From Gemmatimonadota bacterium (GTDB lineage: Bacteria > Gemmatimonadota > Gemmatimonadetes > Longimicrobiales > Longimicrobiaceae): a stretch of DNA of 6,553 nucleotides. Under the pieces are notes generated by a model that saw nothing but the letters and a program-made list of their open reading frames with translations, did no database searches and was not told where the DNA came from. Below are positions 1 through 5,704 of the stretch, piece by piece. The position numbers and the translations under genes were made by a program. The stretch is from contig JAHWJJ010000269.1 in NCBI GenBank assembly GCA_019348475.1, positions 1 through 6,553 on the forward strand, in the 5' to 3' direction. The first letter of the stretch is position 1. Each line of letters starts with the position of its first letter.

Positions 1-58
1 GCAATTCGATGTCCGTGCACCTGTCGTGGAGGGCGCTGGGGGAAGCCCGCCGCTCGGT

Positions 59-82
59 GGCGCCCCCTCGACGAGGGGCGCC
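59..82. repeat. Perfect 8-bp palindromic hairpin
   Basis: GGCGCCCC (59-66) is the exact reverse complement of GGGGCGCC (75-82), separated by an 8-nt loop. No T-run follows on either strand, so an intrinsic terminator is not well supported. It could end transcription coming from left of the window by another route, or be part of a repeated intergenic element. Confidence 0.4.
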
Positions 83-161
83 GTCGAAACCAAACGCGGC
101 GGCGAGTCACGCTGAGCCCTCCCGCGCTACGCGCACCGCGTGGGGATGAAAGCGCAGTTCA

Positions 162-189
162 ACCTCCCCCAGGTTTTTTTGGGGGAGGT
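162..189. repeat. 10-bp inverted repeat with T-rich loop
   Basis: ACCTCCCCCA (162-171) pairs perfectly with TGGGGGAGGT (180-189) around the 8-nt loop GGTTTTTT. The T-run lies in the loop, not after the stem, so this is not a standard terminator. The same arm core, ACCTCCCC/GGGGAGGT, recurs in the FolE-SDR spacer (4578-4585 and 4609-4616). That suggests a dispersed palindromic family in this genome, although two copies in one window are thin evidence. Confidence 0.5.
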
Positions 190-406
190 GCGAGCCTCAG
201 CGAGCGGAGGGGGCGCGGCGCGGACCCCGCCACACCTGCTGAACGGTTGGCCGCACATCGGGGCTTCCATGCAGGGAGCCGCCGCCCAGGTCGTTGGCTG
301 TGCAGGAGCCATGGCGGCGACCGAACGACCGTGCCGCGTTTCCGCGGAACGACCCGGCGCACGCGGCGGAGGGGGTCCGCCGATGGGCCGATCACCAGCA
401 CGGGTG

Positions 407-478
407 AGTAGATTCCTCAGTCGGCGCCAGAGATCCCGCACCGGCGGAGATCGCGCGCGCCTCCTTCGGAATGACACT
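407..478. repeat. Possible dispersed intergenic repeat
   Basis: The segment begins with a GATTCCTC-like end and finishes with CTTCGGAATGAC, so its outer ends are loosely inverted (ATTCC/GGAAT). The GC-rich interior has no coding signal. This layout resembles the short multicopy palindromic repeats found between genes in many environmental GC-rich genomes. Copy number cannot be judged from this window, so the call rests on appearance alone. Confidence 0.3.
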
Positions 479-579
479 TCCGCCTCTCGGTTCCACAAGG
501 TCAACGGTCGGCTGGGGCTCGCCTCTACCCACGGACGAGGTTTGGCAACGAAGGACTTTGTGGGGAACCCTGCGGCCGG

Positions 580-630
580 AAAATGCGAGGAGCCCCGTCC
601 GGCTCGCTACGCTCGCCGGACGGGGCTTCG
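580..630 (-). terminator. Probable terminator after the TPR gene
   Basis: A perfect 13-bp stem, AGCCCCGTCCGGC (591-603) with GCCGGACGGGGCT (615-627), encloses an 11-nt loop. Read on the minus strand it starts about 43 nt after the stop codon of the last TPR gene. It is followed after 7 nt by a run of four T (583-580). Its position at the end of the gene train supports a terminator, but the T-run is short and displaced, so it may be a weak or Rho-assisted one. Confidence 0.55.
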
Positions 631-670
631 AACGGGCCAGGACCGGCCGAGGTGGCGGCAGCGGTGCCGG

Positions 671-1327
671 TCAGACCTTCGCGACCTCGCGCGACAGGCG
701 GTACATCTCGGCGGCGCGGTCGTGGTTGCCCTTGCGGTCGTAGGCGATGCCCATGGCGTAGTAGGCCTTGCCGCTCTCCGGGGTCAGGCGCACGGCAGAT
801 TCCAGCGCCTCGAGCGCCGCGTCGCTTTCCGACATCTGGTTGAGCGCCTCGCCCAGCACCAGGTAGGCGGCGCCGTGGTCGCCGTCCAGATCCACGGCCT
901 TGCGCAGCTGCGTGGCGGCGGCCGCGTAGACGCCCTTCTTGTACAGCGTGTACCCCAGCTGGTAGTTCACCTCCGGCGCGTCGGGGGCCAGCTTGAGCGC
1001 CCGCCGCAGCTCCTTCTCCGCCGCGTCGTACTTTCCCTGCGCGGCCAGCGCGGTGCCCAGCCCCAGCGCCGCCCGCAGGTTGTCGGGCTGGGCGGCGGCG
1101 ACCGCCTGGAACGCCTCGGCGGCGTCTGCGTGGCTCCCCGCGGACTGCAGCTGCTCGGCGCGCTCCAGCCGCGCGGCCCAGGGGTCCGGCCCCTCGGCGG
1201 CCGCGACGGCCGCCGCCGCGCGCGCCGACCTGCGCGACGCGCGCTTGCGGGGAGCCTGCTCCTGCACGGCCGCCGGCTCCTGGGGCTGCTGTTCCGCTTC
1301 GTCCTCCGACTTCATCATCCGAGCCAT
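671..1327 (-). CDS. TPR-repeat protein with basic N-terminal tail
   Basis: This encodes a 218-residue protein built almost wholly from about five tetratricopeptide repeats (roughly residues 49-82, 83-116, 117-150, 151-184 and 185-217). They show the usual TPR signature: G/A at helix positions, paired Tyr/Leu, and Pro at repeat ends. The first 48 residues are a Glu/Gln-rich then Arg/Ala-rich tail (KRASRRSARAAA around 28-40) that is probably disordered. There is no signal peptide, so it should be cytoplasmic. TPRs are protein-binding scaffolds; no enzyme domain is present and the partner is unknown. I chose the ATG at 1327 because translation further upstream is low-complexity and would overlap cutA; ATGs at codons 4 and 5 are alternatives, and no start has a strong ribosome site. 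It lies 55 nt after cutA and is followed by a terminator-like hairpin, so it is probably the last gene of the unit. Confidence 0.85.
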   Translation of the reverse strand: MARMMKSEDEAEQQPQEPAAVQEQAPRKRASRRSARAAAAVAAAEGPDPWAARLERAEQLQSAGSHADAAEAFQAVAAAQPDNLRAALGLGTALAAQGKYDAAEKELRRALKLAPDAPEVNYQLGYTLYKKGVYAAAATQLRKAVDLDGDHGAAYLVLGEALNQMSESDAALEALESAVRLTPESGKAYYAMGIAYDRKGNHDRAAEMYRLSREVAKV

Positions 1328-1382
1328 GTCCGCTGCAAAGTTCCACGGGAAAGGCCGGCCCCTCCGGTCCTGCCCTGCCCCC

Positions 1383-1724
1383 TCACCCCGCCGTCTCGTC
1401 CCGCACCCAGCGGCAGTACGGGTCCAGCCCATCCACCAGCGCGGTCACCACCAGCTCCGGCACCTGGTACGGGTGCAGTTGGGGGAGCCGTTCCTTTAGC
1501 CGCGGCACCAGCGCGCGGCGCGTCTTCATCACCAGCAGCACCTCCGCCTCGGCCAGCACCGCGCCCTCCCAGCGGTAGATGGAGGTAAGGCCGGGGACCA
1601 GGTTTGCGCAGGCGATGAGCCGCTCCTCCACCAGCGCGCGGCCGATGCGCTCCGCCTGCTCCGCGTCGGGTGCCGTGGAGAGTGCGAGTACCAGTTCCGA
1701 CGCGCCGCCCCCGCCGCCCGTCAC
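1383..1724 (-). CDS. cutA: CutA-family divalent-cation tolerance protein
   Basis: This is a 113-residue protein matching the CutA1 family in length and motifs. It has an ACAN box (residues 38-41), SxYxWxG (S48, Y50, W52, G54), an E..LLVMKT strand (61-68) and HPYQVPE (84-90) near the C-terminus. CutA1 proteins are trimeric, ferredoxin-like, PII-resembling cytoplasmic proteins. They were first linked to copper tolerance in E. coli, but their biochemical role is not settled. There is no ATG at a sensible place: the GTG at 1724 overlaps the stop codon of the upstream TPR gene by 4 nt (GTGA), which indicates translational coupling and fixes the start. The residues right after it are Gly-rich (TGGGGGA) before the conserved first beta strand begins at about residue 10. 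The open frame continues far upstream only as antisense-like low complexity. Confidence 0.92.
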   Translation of the reverse strand: MTGGGGGASELVLALSTAPDAEQAERIGRALVEERLIACANLVPGLTSIYRWEGAVLAEAEVLLVMKTRRALVPRLKERLPQLHPYQVPELVVTALVDGLDPYCRWVRDETAG

Positions 1725-2173
1725 AGGTCCAGCTGCAGCTCCGGAGGCGCACCTTCGCCCTCGCCGGTGAGCTCCGCCAGGGTGGCGCGGGCGTGGGCCA
1801 CGTGCCGGTCGGCGTTGCTGGCGGGCGGCCGGGCCAGAAAGGCGCGCAGGTGCGCCACCGCCTGGTCGGTGCTCCCCCCCTGCAGCAGCAGAAAGGCCAG
1901 CCCGTAGTGCGCGCCGGCCGCGTGCGGCTTCAACTCCAGCACGCGGCGGTACGTCTTCATGGCCTCGTCCGTCATGCCGATGCGGGTGTAGGTCACCGCG
2001 ATCTGCTGCAGGACGTCGGTGTCGTTGGGGCTTTCGCGCAGCGCCAGCCGGAACGAGGTCAGCGCCTCGTGATACTTTTCCTGCATCAGGAGGGCGGCGC
2101 CCTCCTCGTAGTAGTCCGGCTCTCGTTCGCGGGAGTCGGAGCGGCCTCCAATCAGGTTCGTGAGCCAGGACAT
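1721..2173 (-). CDS. Small three-TPR protein
   Basis: This is a 150-residue protein with three tetratricopeptide repeats at about residues 20-52, 53-86 and 87-117. An example is YYEEGAALLMQEKYHEAL at the first repeat. A short helix and an acidic, Pro-containing tail follow. The N-terminus MSWLTNLIGG is a short hydrophobic/amphipathic stretch, too short for a signal peptide but possibly a docking segment. The ATG at 2173 is preferred because upstream sequence reads as Arg/Pro-rich noise; no clear ribosome site precedes it, and a GTG two codons earlier is possible. It follows the zinc-ribbon gene after 147 nt and overlaps cutA by 4 nt, so the two are translationally coupled. TPR proteins of this kind act as adaptors; the partner cannot be read from the sequence. 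Confidence 0.85.
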   Translation of the reverse strand: MSWLTNLIGGRSDSREREPDYYEEGAALLMQEKYHEALTSFRLALRESPNDTDVLQQIAVTYTRIGMTDEAMKTYRRVLELKPHAAGAHYGLAFLLLQGGSTDQAVAHLRAFLARPPASNADRHVAHARATLAELTGEGEGAPPELQLDL

Positions 2174-2320
2174 GGTCACTACGTGAGAGATGCGGGATAG
2201 AACCTGGGGGTGCCGCCCGGGCGGCGGCGAGGGCCGGCGGGCGAGGGCCGCGGCAGCGCCTTCGGAAGCGTGCAAAGGTATGCTGCCGGGGCGGTGCCGC
2301 GCAACCAAACGCCCGCCACC

Positions 2321-3208
2321 TCAGCGCACCGCGTTGTAGCGCAGCTCCACCGGCCGCCCGGGCGCCCGCGCCACCACCACCCCCTCCTGCTCCAGCAGCA
2401 CCTGGGCCCCCAGCGCCCGCAGCCGCTCCGCCGTCCGCGCATCCGCGCCGTCCACCACCAGCCGGGCGCCGGGGGCCAGCACGCGCAGCCCCTCGCGCAG
2501 CAGCGCCTCCCCTGCCCCGCCCGTGAGCGCCGCCGCCCGCAGTGCACCGCCGCGCACCGGCAGCACCGCTCCCGCCGCCACGCGGCTGACTCCCGGCTCG
2601 CGCTCCGCCCCCACGGGCCGGTCCGTCACCGCCACCACCTCCAGGTCGGGGACCAGGGCCGACACCGCCGCCGCGTGCCGCGCGCCCGGTCCCGCGAGCA
2701 TCGCCAGCCCGGTGGCGCCCGCCAGCCCCATCAGCGCCGCCAGCCGCACCGGCGCCTCCGCATCCTCGTCCGCCGAAACGTCCGGCGTCGGCGCGGCGGA
2801 TCCGGTGGATCCGGTGGATTGGGTCGACGCGGCCGTTCGCGTCGAGCCGGTCAGGTCCGTGGATTCGGTCGATTCGGTGGATTCCGCCGATTCCGCCGAT
2901 TCCGTCGATTCGGCCGACCCACCCGATCCACCCGATCCACCCGATGCACCCGATCCACGCAGTCGACCCGATGCACCCGAGCCACCCGATCCATCCGATC
3001 CATCCGATCCGGCCGGGTCCGTGGATGCGGACGGGGCGGGGCGCAGGTCGGCGGCGGCGTTGTGGATGGGATAGGCGGAGCGGCAGTTGGCGCACCCCAG
3101 CGTGCCCTCGATCACCCTCCGATCCTCCATCTGGTCCGCCAGCACCAGCAGCCCGAACTCCGGGCCGCAGCGCGGGCAGGTGAGGGCGTCGGTCAGCAGG
3201 ATGAACAT
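2321..3208 (-). CDS. Trm112-like zinc ribbon, repeat linker, degenerate methyltransferase-like domain
   Basis: This is a 295-residue protein in three parts. Residues 1-55 resemble the Trm112/UPF0434 fold, with two zinc-binding knuckles (C11-x2-C14 and C39-x2-C42) and a typical AYPI segment after the second. Residues about 57-147 are a low-complexity linker of Gly/Ser/Asp and then Glu/Ser/Thr tripeptides, encoded by a 9-nt DNA array. Residues about 151-295 look like a shortened Rossmann methyltransferase: a degraded AdoMet loop (MLAGPGARHA, 170-179), an acidic strand end (EVVAVTD, 190-196), a LPVRGGAL segment (216-223) and LLREGLRVLAPGARLVV (236-252), which resembles the class I 'L.EALRVLKPGG.L' stretch. 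The glycine motif is poor, so AdoMet binding is uncertain. It starts 7 nt after queD. Methyltransferases with an N-terminal Trm112 domain are known, but the substrate here is unknown. Confidence 0.75.
   Translation of the reverse strand: MFILLTDALTCPRCGPEFGLLVLADQMEDRRVIEGTLGCANCRSAYPIHNAAADLRPAPSASTDPAGSDGSDGSGGSGASGRLRGSGASGGSGGSGGSAESTESAESAESTESTESTDLTGSTRTAASTQSTGSTGSAAPTPDVSADEDAEAPVRLAALMGLAGATGLAMLAGPGARHAAAVSALVPDLEVVAVTDRPVGAEREPGVSRVAAGAVLPVRGGALRAAALTGGAGEALLREGLRVLAPGARLVVDGADARTAERLRALGAQVLLEQEGVVVARAPGRPVELRYNAVR
2862..3014 (-). repeat. 9-nt tandem array (17 units) inside a coding linker
   Basis: Read on the plus strand, the segment divides cleanly into 17 successive 9-mers, nearly all starting with GA. 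The first six are of GATTCGGTC/GATTCCGCC type and the later ones of GATCCACCC/GATCCATCC type. There are no indels, so the reading frame is kept and the array encodes tripeptides (ESA/EST in one block, GSG/GSD in the other). Further related GGATCC-type units lie just outside, down to about 2797. The absence of spacers and the coding context rule out CRISPR. Confidence 0.85.
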
Positions 3209-3215
3209 CCGCCGC

Positions 3216-3596
3216 TCACCAGGTGGGCTTCAGCGAGTACTGCGCCCACTGGTTGGGCGTCTCCCAGACGCGGACGTACACCAGGTGCTGCGCCATCTCG
3301 CCCAGCCGCCCCTGCATCTCCTCGAAGATCCAGCGCGCCTGGTTCTCGGCGCTGGGCTCCAGGGTGGTAAAGGGCTCCAGGTCGTTGATGTTGCGGTGGT
3401 CCAGCTCGCCGGCGATGGCGCGCAGGTGGCGCTTGGCGTCCGTAAAGTCGAAGGCCATCCCGCCCTCCCCCACGTCGTCGAAGGCCAGCCCCGCCTCGAC
3501 CACGTAGTGGTGGCCGTGCAGGTTCTCGCAGCGGCCCTTGTAGTTGCGCAGAAAGTGCGCGGAGTCGTAGCTCGCCTTTACGTTCAGCAGAAACAT
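3216..3596 (-). CDS. queD: QueD-type 6-carboxytetrahydropterin synthase / PTPS homologue
   Basis: This is a 126-residue protein of the COG0720 fold. The zinc ligands are H14, H27 and H29 (in HGHHY), the catalytic Cys is C23, the Asp-His pair is D66-H67 (LDHRNIND) and the pterin-anchoring Glu is E112 (WETP). The spacing is C-x3-HGH, which is the QueD class; QueD converts dihydroneopterin triphosphate to 6-carboxy-tetrahydropterin for queuosine and 7-deazaguanine synthesis. The Cys is followed directly by Glu (CENLHGH), so an E-x2-HGH motif is present as well. That combination has been linked to proteins that can also replace FolB in folate synthesis, but it also occurs in plain QueD. No queC, queE or queF is in the window. 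The ATG at 3596 lies 4 nt after the SDR stop codon, so the two are almost certainly cotranscribed. Confidence 0.9.
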   Translation of the reverse strand: MFLLNVKASYDSAHFLRNYKGRCENLHGHHYVVEAGLAFDDVGEGGMAFDFTDAKRHLRAIAGELDHRNINDLEPFTTLEPSAENQARWIFEEMQGRLGEMAQHLVYVRVWETPNQWAQYSLKPTW

Positions 3597-3600
3597 GGGC

Positions 3601-4317
3601 TCAGCCTGCCGCCTCTACGGCGATGGACGAAACCTGCACGCCCGGGGGCTGCGTTGCGGCAAACAGCACCGCGCGCGCCACGTCCCGGGGGCGCAGCATG
3701 GACGCACGCGACGGAAGGTCGGGACGCGCGTCGGGGTCGATGGGGTCCCACAGCGGCGTGTCCGTGGCCGCGGGCTCGATGAGCGTTGCGCGCACGCCCG
3801 TGCCGCGCACTTCCGCGCGCAGCACCTCGTGCAGCCCGCGCACGCCGAACTTGCTGGCGGCGTACGCGCCGTTTTCGGGGAACGCCGCCCGCCCCGCGAC
3901 CGAGCCGATGGTGACGAAGTGCCCGGCGCGGCGCCGCAGCATGGCGGGGAGAAATGCGCGCATCAGCAGAAACGGGCCGCGCAGATTTGCGTCGATCTGC
4001 GCGGCGAACTCCTGCGGCGACGCCTCGTCCAGCCGGGCCAGCGAGAACGCCCCCGCCGCGCTTACGATCAGGTCCGGCGCGTCGCCCAGCAGTTCGCCCA
4101 GGTAGGTGGCCAGCGTGTGCACGCCTTCCGTGGTCGACACGTCCGCGGGGATGGCGTGGCCGCCCACGTCCTGCGCGGCGTGCGCCAGCGGCTCGGGGGT
4201 GCGCGCGACCATCGCCACCCACGCCCTCGCCTCCACCAGCTCGCGCGCCACCGCCAGCCCGATCCCGCGAGAGGCGCCGGTCACCAGCGCCGTACGTCCC
4301 TGCAGCTCACCCGCCAT
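3601..4317 (-). CDS. SDR-family oxidoreductase, possible sepiapterin-reductase-like enzyme
   Basis: This is a 238-residue classical short-chain dehydrogenase/reductase of full length. It has the cofactor loop TGASRGIG (13-20), Arg39 after the second strand together with Arg17 (pointing to NADPH), D59-V60 for adenine contact, SAAG (86-89) in place of NNAG, and catalytic N111, S139, Y152 and K156 (YAASK). The usual PG motif is replaced by EPAATDTP. By family it reduces a carbonyl group with NAD(P)H in the cytoplasm; sequence alone does not give the substrate. The neighbours (PTPS-II and FolE upstream, QueD directly downstream) make a pterin side-chain carbonyl, as in sepiapterin or 6-pyruvoyl-tetrahydropterin reduction, the best guess. 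A general 3-oxoacyl-ACP-reductase-like role is the alternative. The start at 4317 is fixed by a strong purine ribosome site (AGGAGGGGAGG at 4333-4323); translation upstream of it is repeat-derived. Confidence 0.9.
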   Translation of the reverse strand: MAGELQGRTALVTGASRGIGLAVARELVEARAWVAMVARTPEPLAHAAQDVGGHAIPADVSTTEGVHTLATYLGELLGDAPDLIVSAAGAFSLARLDEASPQEFAAQIDANLRGPFLLMRAFLPAMLRRRAGHFVTIGSVAGRAAFPENGAYAASKFGVRGLHEVLRAEVRGTGVRATLIEPAATDTPLWDPIDPDARPDLPSRASMLRPRDVARAVLFAATQPPGVQVSSIAVEAAG

Positions 4318-4496
4318 CTCCGCCTCCCCTCCTCGGTCTTTTCGCCTCGGAATGATCGTGGACGTTGCATCAACCACCGGCCCTGCAGAAAACGCCCTCT
4401 CCCCCAGCGGACCACGCCCCTCCCCCGCTCCCTCGCCGCTCGCTCCTCGCGGAAAGGGGAGAACTCGGTCGCGTGATGACAACCTGCCTCCCATCT

Positions 4497-4527
4497 CCCT
4501 TCCCCCACGCAGTTCGTGGGGGAAGGG
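4497..4527. repeat. Perfect 13-bp hairpin
   Basis: CCCTTCCCCCACG (4497-4509) pairs exactly with CGTGGGGGAAGGG (4515-4527) around the loop CAGTT. Outer CATC (4492-4495) and GATG (4533-4536) can extend it imperfectly. No T-run follows on either strand. It is best described as a REP-like palindrome, with a transcript-stabilising or Rho-independent role only possible. Confidence 0.6.
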
Positions 4528-4577
4528 CCGGGGATGGGGGGCGCCGGCCCTCGCGCCTTTCCATCCCACGCGCACTG

Positions 4578-4634
4578 ACCTCCCCCTGCTCCACGGCCGG
4601 CACTTTCCGGGGAGGTGGGCCGGTGGTGCCGGCC
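4578..4634. repeat. Two interlocked inverted repeats
   Basis: ACCTCCCC (4578-4585) faces GGGGAGGT (4609-4616), and GGCCGGCAC (4595-4603) faces GTGCCGGCC (4626-4634). Each pair is perfect. Because the arms alternate, the two stems are either mutually exclusive or form a pseudoknot-like arrangement. The first pair shares its arms with the hairpin at 162-189. Confidence 0.5.
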
Positions 4635-4664
4635 GGGAGGGGGCCTGCGCGGAGCCCGCCGAAC

Positions 4665-4679
4665 CCCCGGCGCCCGGGG
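4665..4679 (-). terminator. Short GC hairpin right after folE
   Basis: CCCCGG (4665-4670) and CCGGGG (4674-4679) form a 6-bp stem with a 3-nt loop immediately after the folE stop codon. On the minus strand only GTT follows, so the T-run is nearly absent. It could pause polymerase or protect the messenger end, but as an intrinsic terminator it is weak. Confidence 0.3.
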
Positions 4680-4680
4680 C

Positions 4681-5277
4681 TCAGCGGCTGCCGGGGTGCA
4701 CCAGGCGAAGGAATTCTTCGCGGGTGCCCAGGTCGTCCAGGAACACGCCCTTCATGGCGCTGGTGACGGTCCTGGAGTTCTGCTTCTCGACCCCGCGCAT
4801 CATCATGCACAGGTGCGCGGCCTCCACCACCACCCCCACGCCCTGCGGCTGCAGAACCTCCATGATGCACTGCGCCACCTGCTCCGTCAGCCGCTCCTGC
4901 ACCTGCAGCCGCCGGGAAAAGATCTCCACGATGCGCGGCAGCTTGCTCAGTCCCACGATCCTGCCGTTGGGAATGTAGGCCACGTGCACCTTGCCGAAGA
5001 ACGGCAGCAGGTGGTGCTCGCACATGGAATACATCTCGATGTCCTTGACCAGCACCATGTTGTGATGGTCCTCGTCGAACACGGCGTCGCCTACGGCGTT
5101 CCGCACCGAGAGGCCGTAGCCGCGGGTGAGCCAGCGCAGGCTCTTTTCCACGCGCTCGGGCGTCCTGAGCAGCCCGTTGCGCTCCGGGTCCTCGCCCAGC
5201 TCCCCCAGCATGCGGCGCACGAGCCCCTGGAAATGCGTCTCCGGGTCCGCCGCGGCGGCAGTGGGCGCCGGGGGCAT
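4681..5277 (-). CDS. folE: GTP cyclohydrolase I
   Basis: FolE opens and rearranges GTP to 7,8-dihydroneopterin triphosphate, the common precursor of folate, BH4 and queuosine. The protein has 198 residues, close to the family norm. Counted from this ATG, the zinc ligands are C86 and H89 (MCEHHLLPF) and C157 (HLCMMMRG), with the catalytic histidines H88 and H155. The RTPERV segment and the [20 protein letters not shown] core are fully conserved, so it should be active as the usual decameric cytoplasmic enzyme. The start is open to choice: the ATG at 5277 has GGAG six nt upstream, and a TTG at 5292, also behind a GGAG, would add five residues and sit 1 nt after the PTPS stop codon. Either way it is tightly linked to the PTPS gene and should be cotranscribed with it. 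Confidence 0.96.
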   Translation of the reverse strand: MPPAPTAAAADPETHFQGLVRRMLGELGEDPERNGLLRTPERVEKSLRWLTRGYGLSVRNAVGDAVFDEDHHNMVLVKDIEMYSMCEHHLLPFFGKVHVAYIPNGRIVGLSKLPRIVEIFSRRLQVQERLTEQVAQCIMEVLQPQGVGVVVEAAHLCMMMRGVEKQNSRTVTSAMKGVFLDDLGTREEFLRLVHPGSR

Positions 5278-5293
5278 CAGAATCTCCGTCAAT

Positions 5294-5704
5294 CTACTCT
5301 CCCGAATATTCCGCGGAGTTGCGCGGCGTTTCCCACAGCACCAGCCGCACCAGCCGCCCGGCGGGAAGGCGGGGCTTCAGGCGCTCCCAGATGGCGACCA
5401 CCAGGTTCTCGGTGCTGGGGATGGTGTCCGCGAGCCAGGGCACGTCCAGGTTCAGGTTGCGGTGGTCCAGGTCGCGCGTCACGCTCTCGGCCGCGTCGCG
5501 CACGGCGGCCAGGTCCACCACGTAGCCGGTCACCGGGTCGGGCTGGCCCTCGACGGTGACCTCCAGCTCGTAGTTGTGCCCGTGCCAGTTGGGGCTGTTG
5601 CACAGGCCGAAGATGCGCCGGTTCTCCTCTTCGGAGAGCGCCGGGCTGTGCAGACGGTGCGCCGCGCTGAAGTGCACGCGGCGGGTAACGCGAACCGTGG
5701 GCAC
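5294..5704 (-). CDS. 6-pyruvoyl-tetrahydropterin synthase, animal-like PTPS-II type
   Basis: PTPS removes triphosphate from dihydroneopterin triphosphate and rearranges the side chain to 6-pyruvoyl-tetrahydropterin, the second step of BH4 synthesis. The 136-residue protein has zinc ligands H16, H41 and H43 (WHGHNY), catalytic C35, the D80-H81 pair (LDHRNLN) and anchoring E125 (WETP). The C-x5-HGH spacing marks the BH4 class rather than QueD. The line [16 protein letters not shown], followed by the HGHNY, DPVTG, DVPWLAD and STEN segments, closely resembles my recollection of vertebrate PTPS. The GTG start at 5704 is chosen for its AGGAGG ribosome site (5714-5709) four nt upstream; no ATG lies nearby. 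It heads a two-gene unit with folE. Its leader has a structured region and a terminator-like hairpin, suggesting conditional expression. The transfer route and the cell's use of BH4 cannot be read from this window. Confidence 0.93.
   Translation of the reverse strand: MPTVRVTRRVHFSAAHRLHSPALSEEENRRIFGLCNSPNWHGHNYELEVTVEGQPDPVTGYVVDLAAVRDAAESVTRDLDHRNLNLDVPWLADTIPSTENLVVAIWERLKPRLPAGRLVRLVLWETPRNSAEYSGE

Larger units (their letters stand above)
1..579. other. Gene-free left flank
   Basis: I find no supportable gene here. The open frames on both strands are Arg/Pro/Gly/Ala-rich without motifs, as expected from chance open frames at high GC, and the long plus-strand frame runs straight through the hairpins and into the antisense of the TPR gene. 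What the stretch does hold is a set of palindromes (59-82 and 162-189) and a segment at about 407-478 that resembles a dispersed intergenic repeat. A gene may end or begin to the left of the window, but no edge fragment has a recognisable protein. Confidence 0.6.
4318..4680. other. Inverted-repeat-rich spacer between folE and the SDR gene
   Basis: This 363-nt spacer has no gene I can support. It is packed with palindromes: TCTCCCC (about 4398-4404) facing GGGGAGA (about 4457-4463), a perfect 13-bp hairpin at 4497-4527, and interlocked pairs at 4578-4634. The end next to the SDR gene carries its strong ribosome site. I could not identify a convincing promoter here for the SDR-queD unit, although the length of the gap makes a separate promoter likely. 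The density of CCTCCCC/GGGGAGG arms suggests inserted palindromic repeats rather than one regulatory structure. Confidence 0.6.

Noticed and set aside
140..1588. Plus-strand open frame of 482 codons
   Set aside because: It runs antisense to the TPR gene and part of cutA and through intergenic hairpins. Its translation is Arg/Pro/Ala-rich without any motif, as expected from chance open frames at high GC.
2862..3014. CRISPR-like array
   Set aside because: The 9-nt units are directly adjacent without spacers and lie in frame inside a coding sequence, so this is a minisatellite.
1725..3095. In-frame upstream extension of cutA, a frame of about 570 codons in total
   Set aside because: Only the last 113 codons resemble a protein family. 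The rest overlaps the TPR and zinc-ribbon genes, and its IGWIGW-type repeats come from the 9-nt array read out of frame.
2210..3370. Plus-strand open frame of 386 codons
   Set aside because: Antisense to the zinc-ribbon and queD genes; Arg/His/Pro-rich and repetitive because of the tandem array, with no domain.
4330..4400. TTGATG and GATCAT boxes as a promoter for the SDR gene
   Set aside because: The spacing does not fit a sigma70 promoter and no good -10 is present; the real promoter may lie elsewhere in the spacer.
4106..4978. Plus-strand open frame of 290 codons across the folE-SDR spacer
   Set aside because: Overlaps well-supported minus-strand genes and the palindromic spacer; no recognisable motif.
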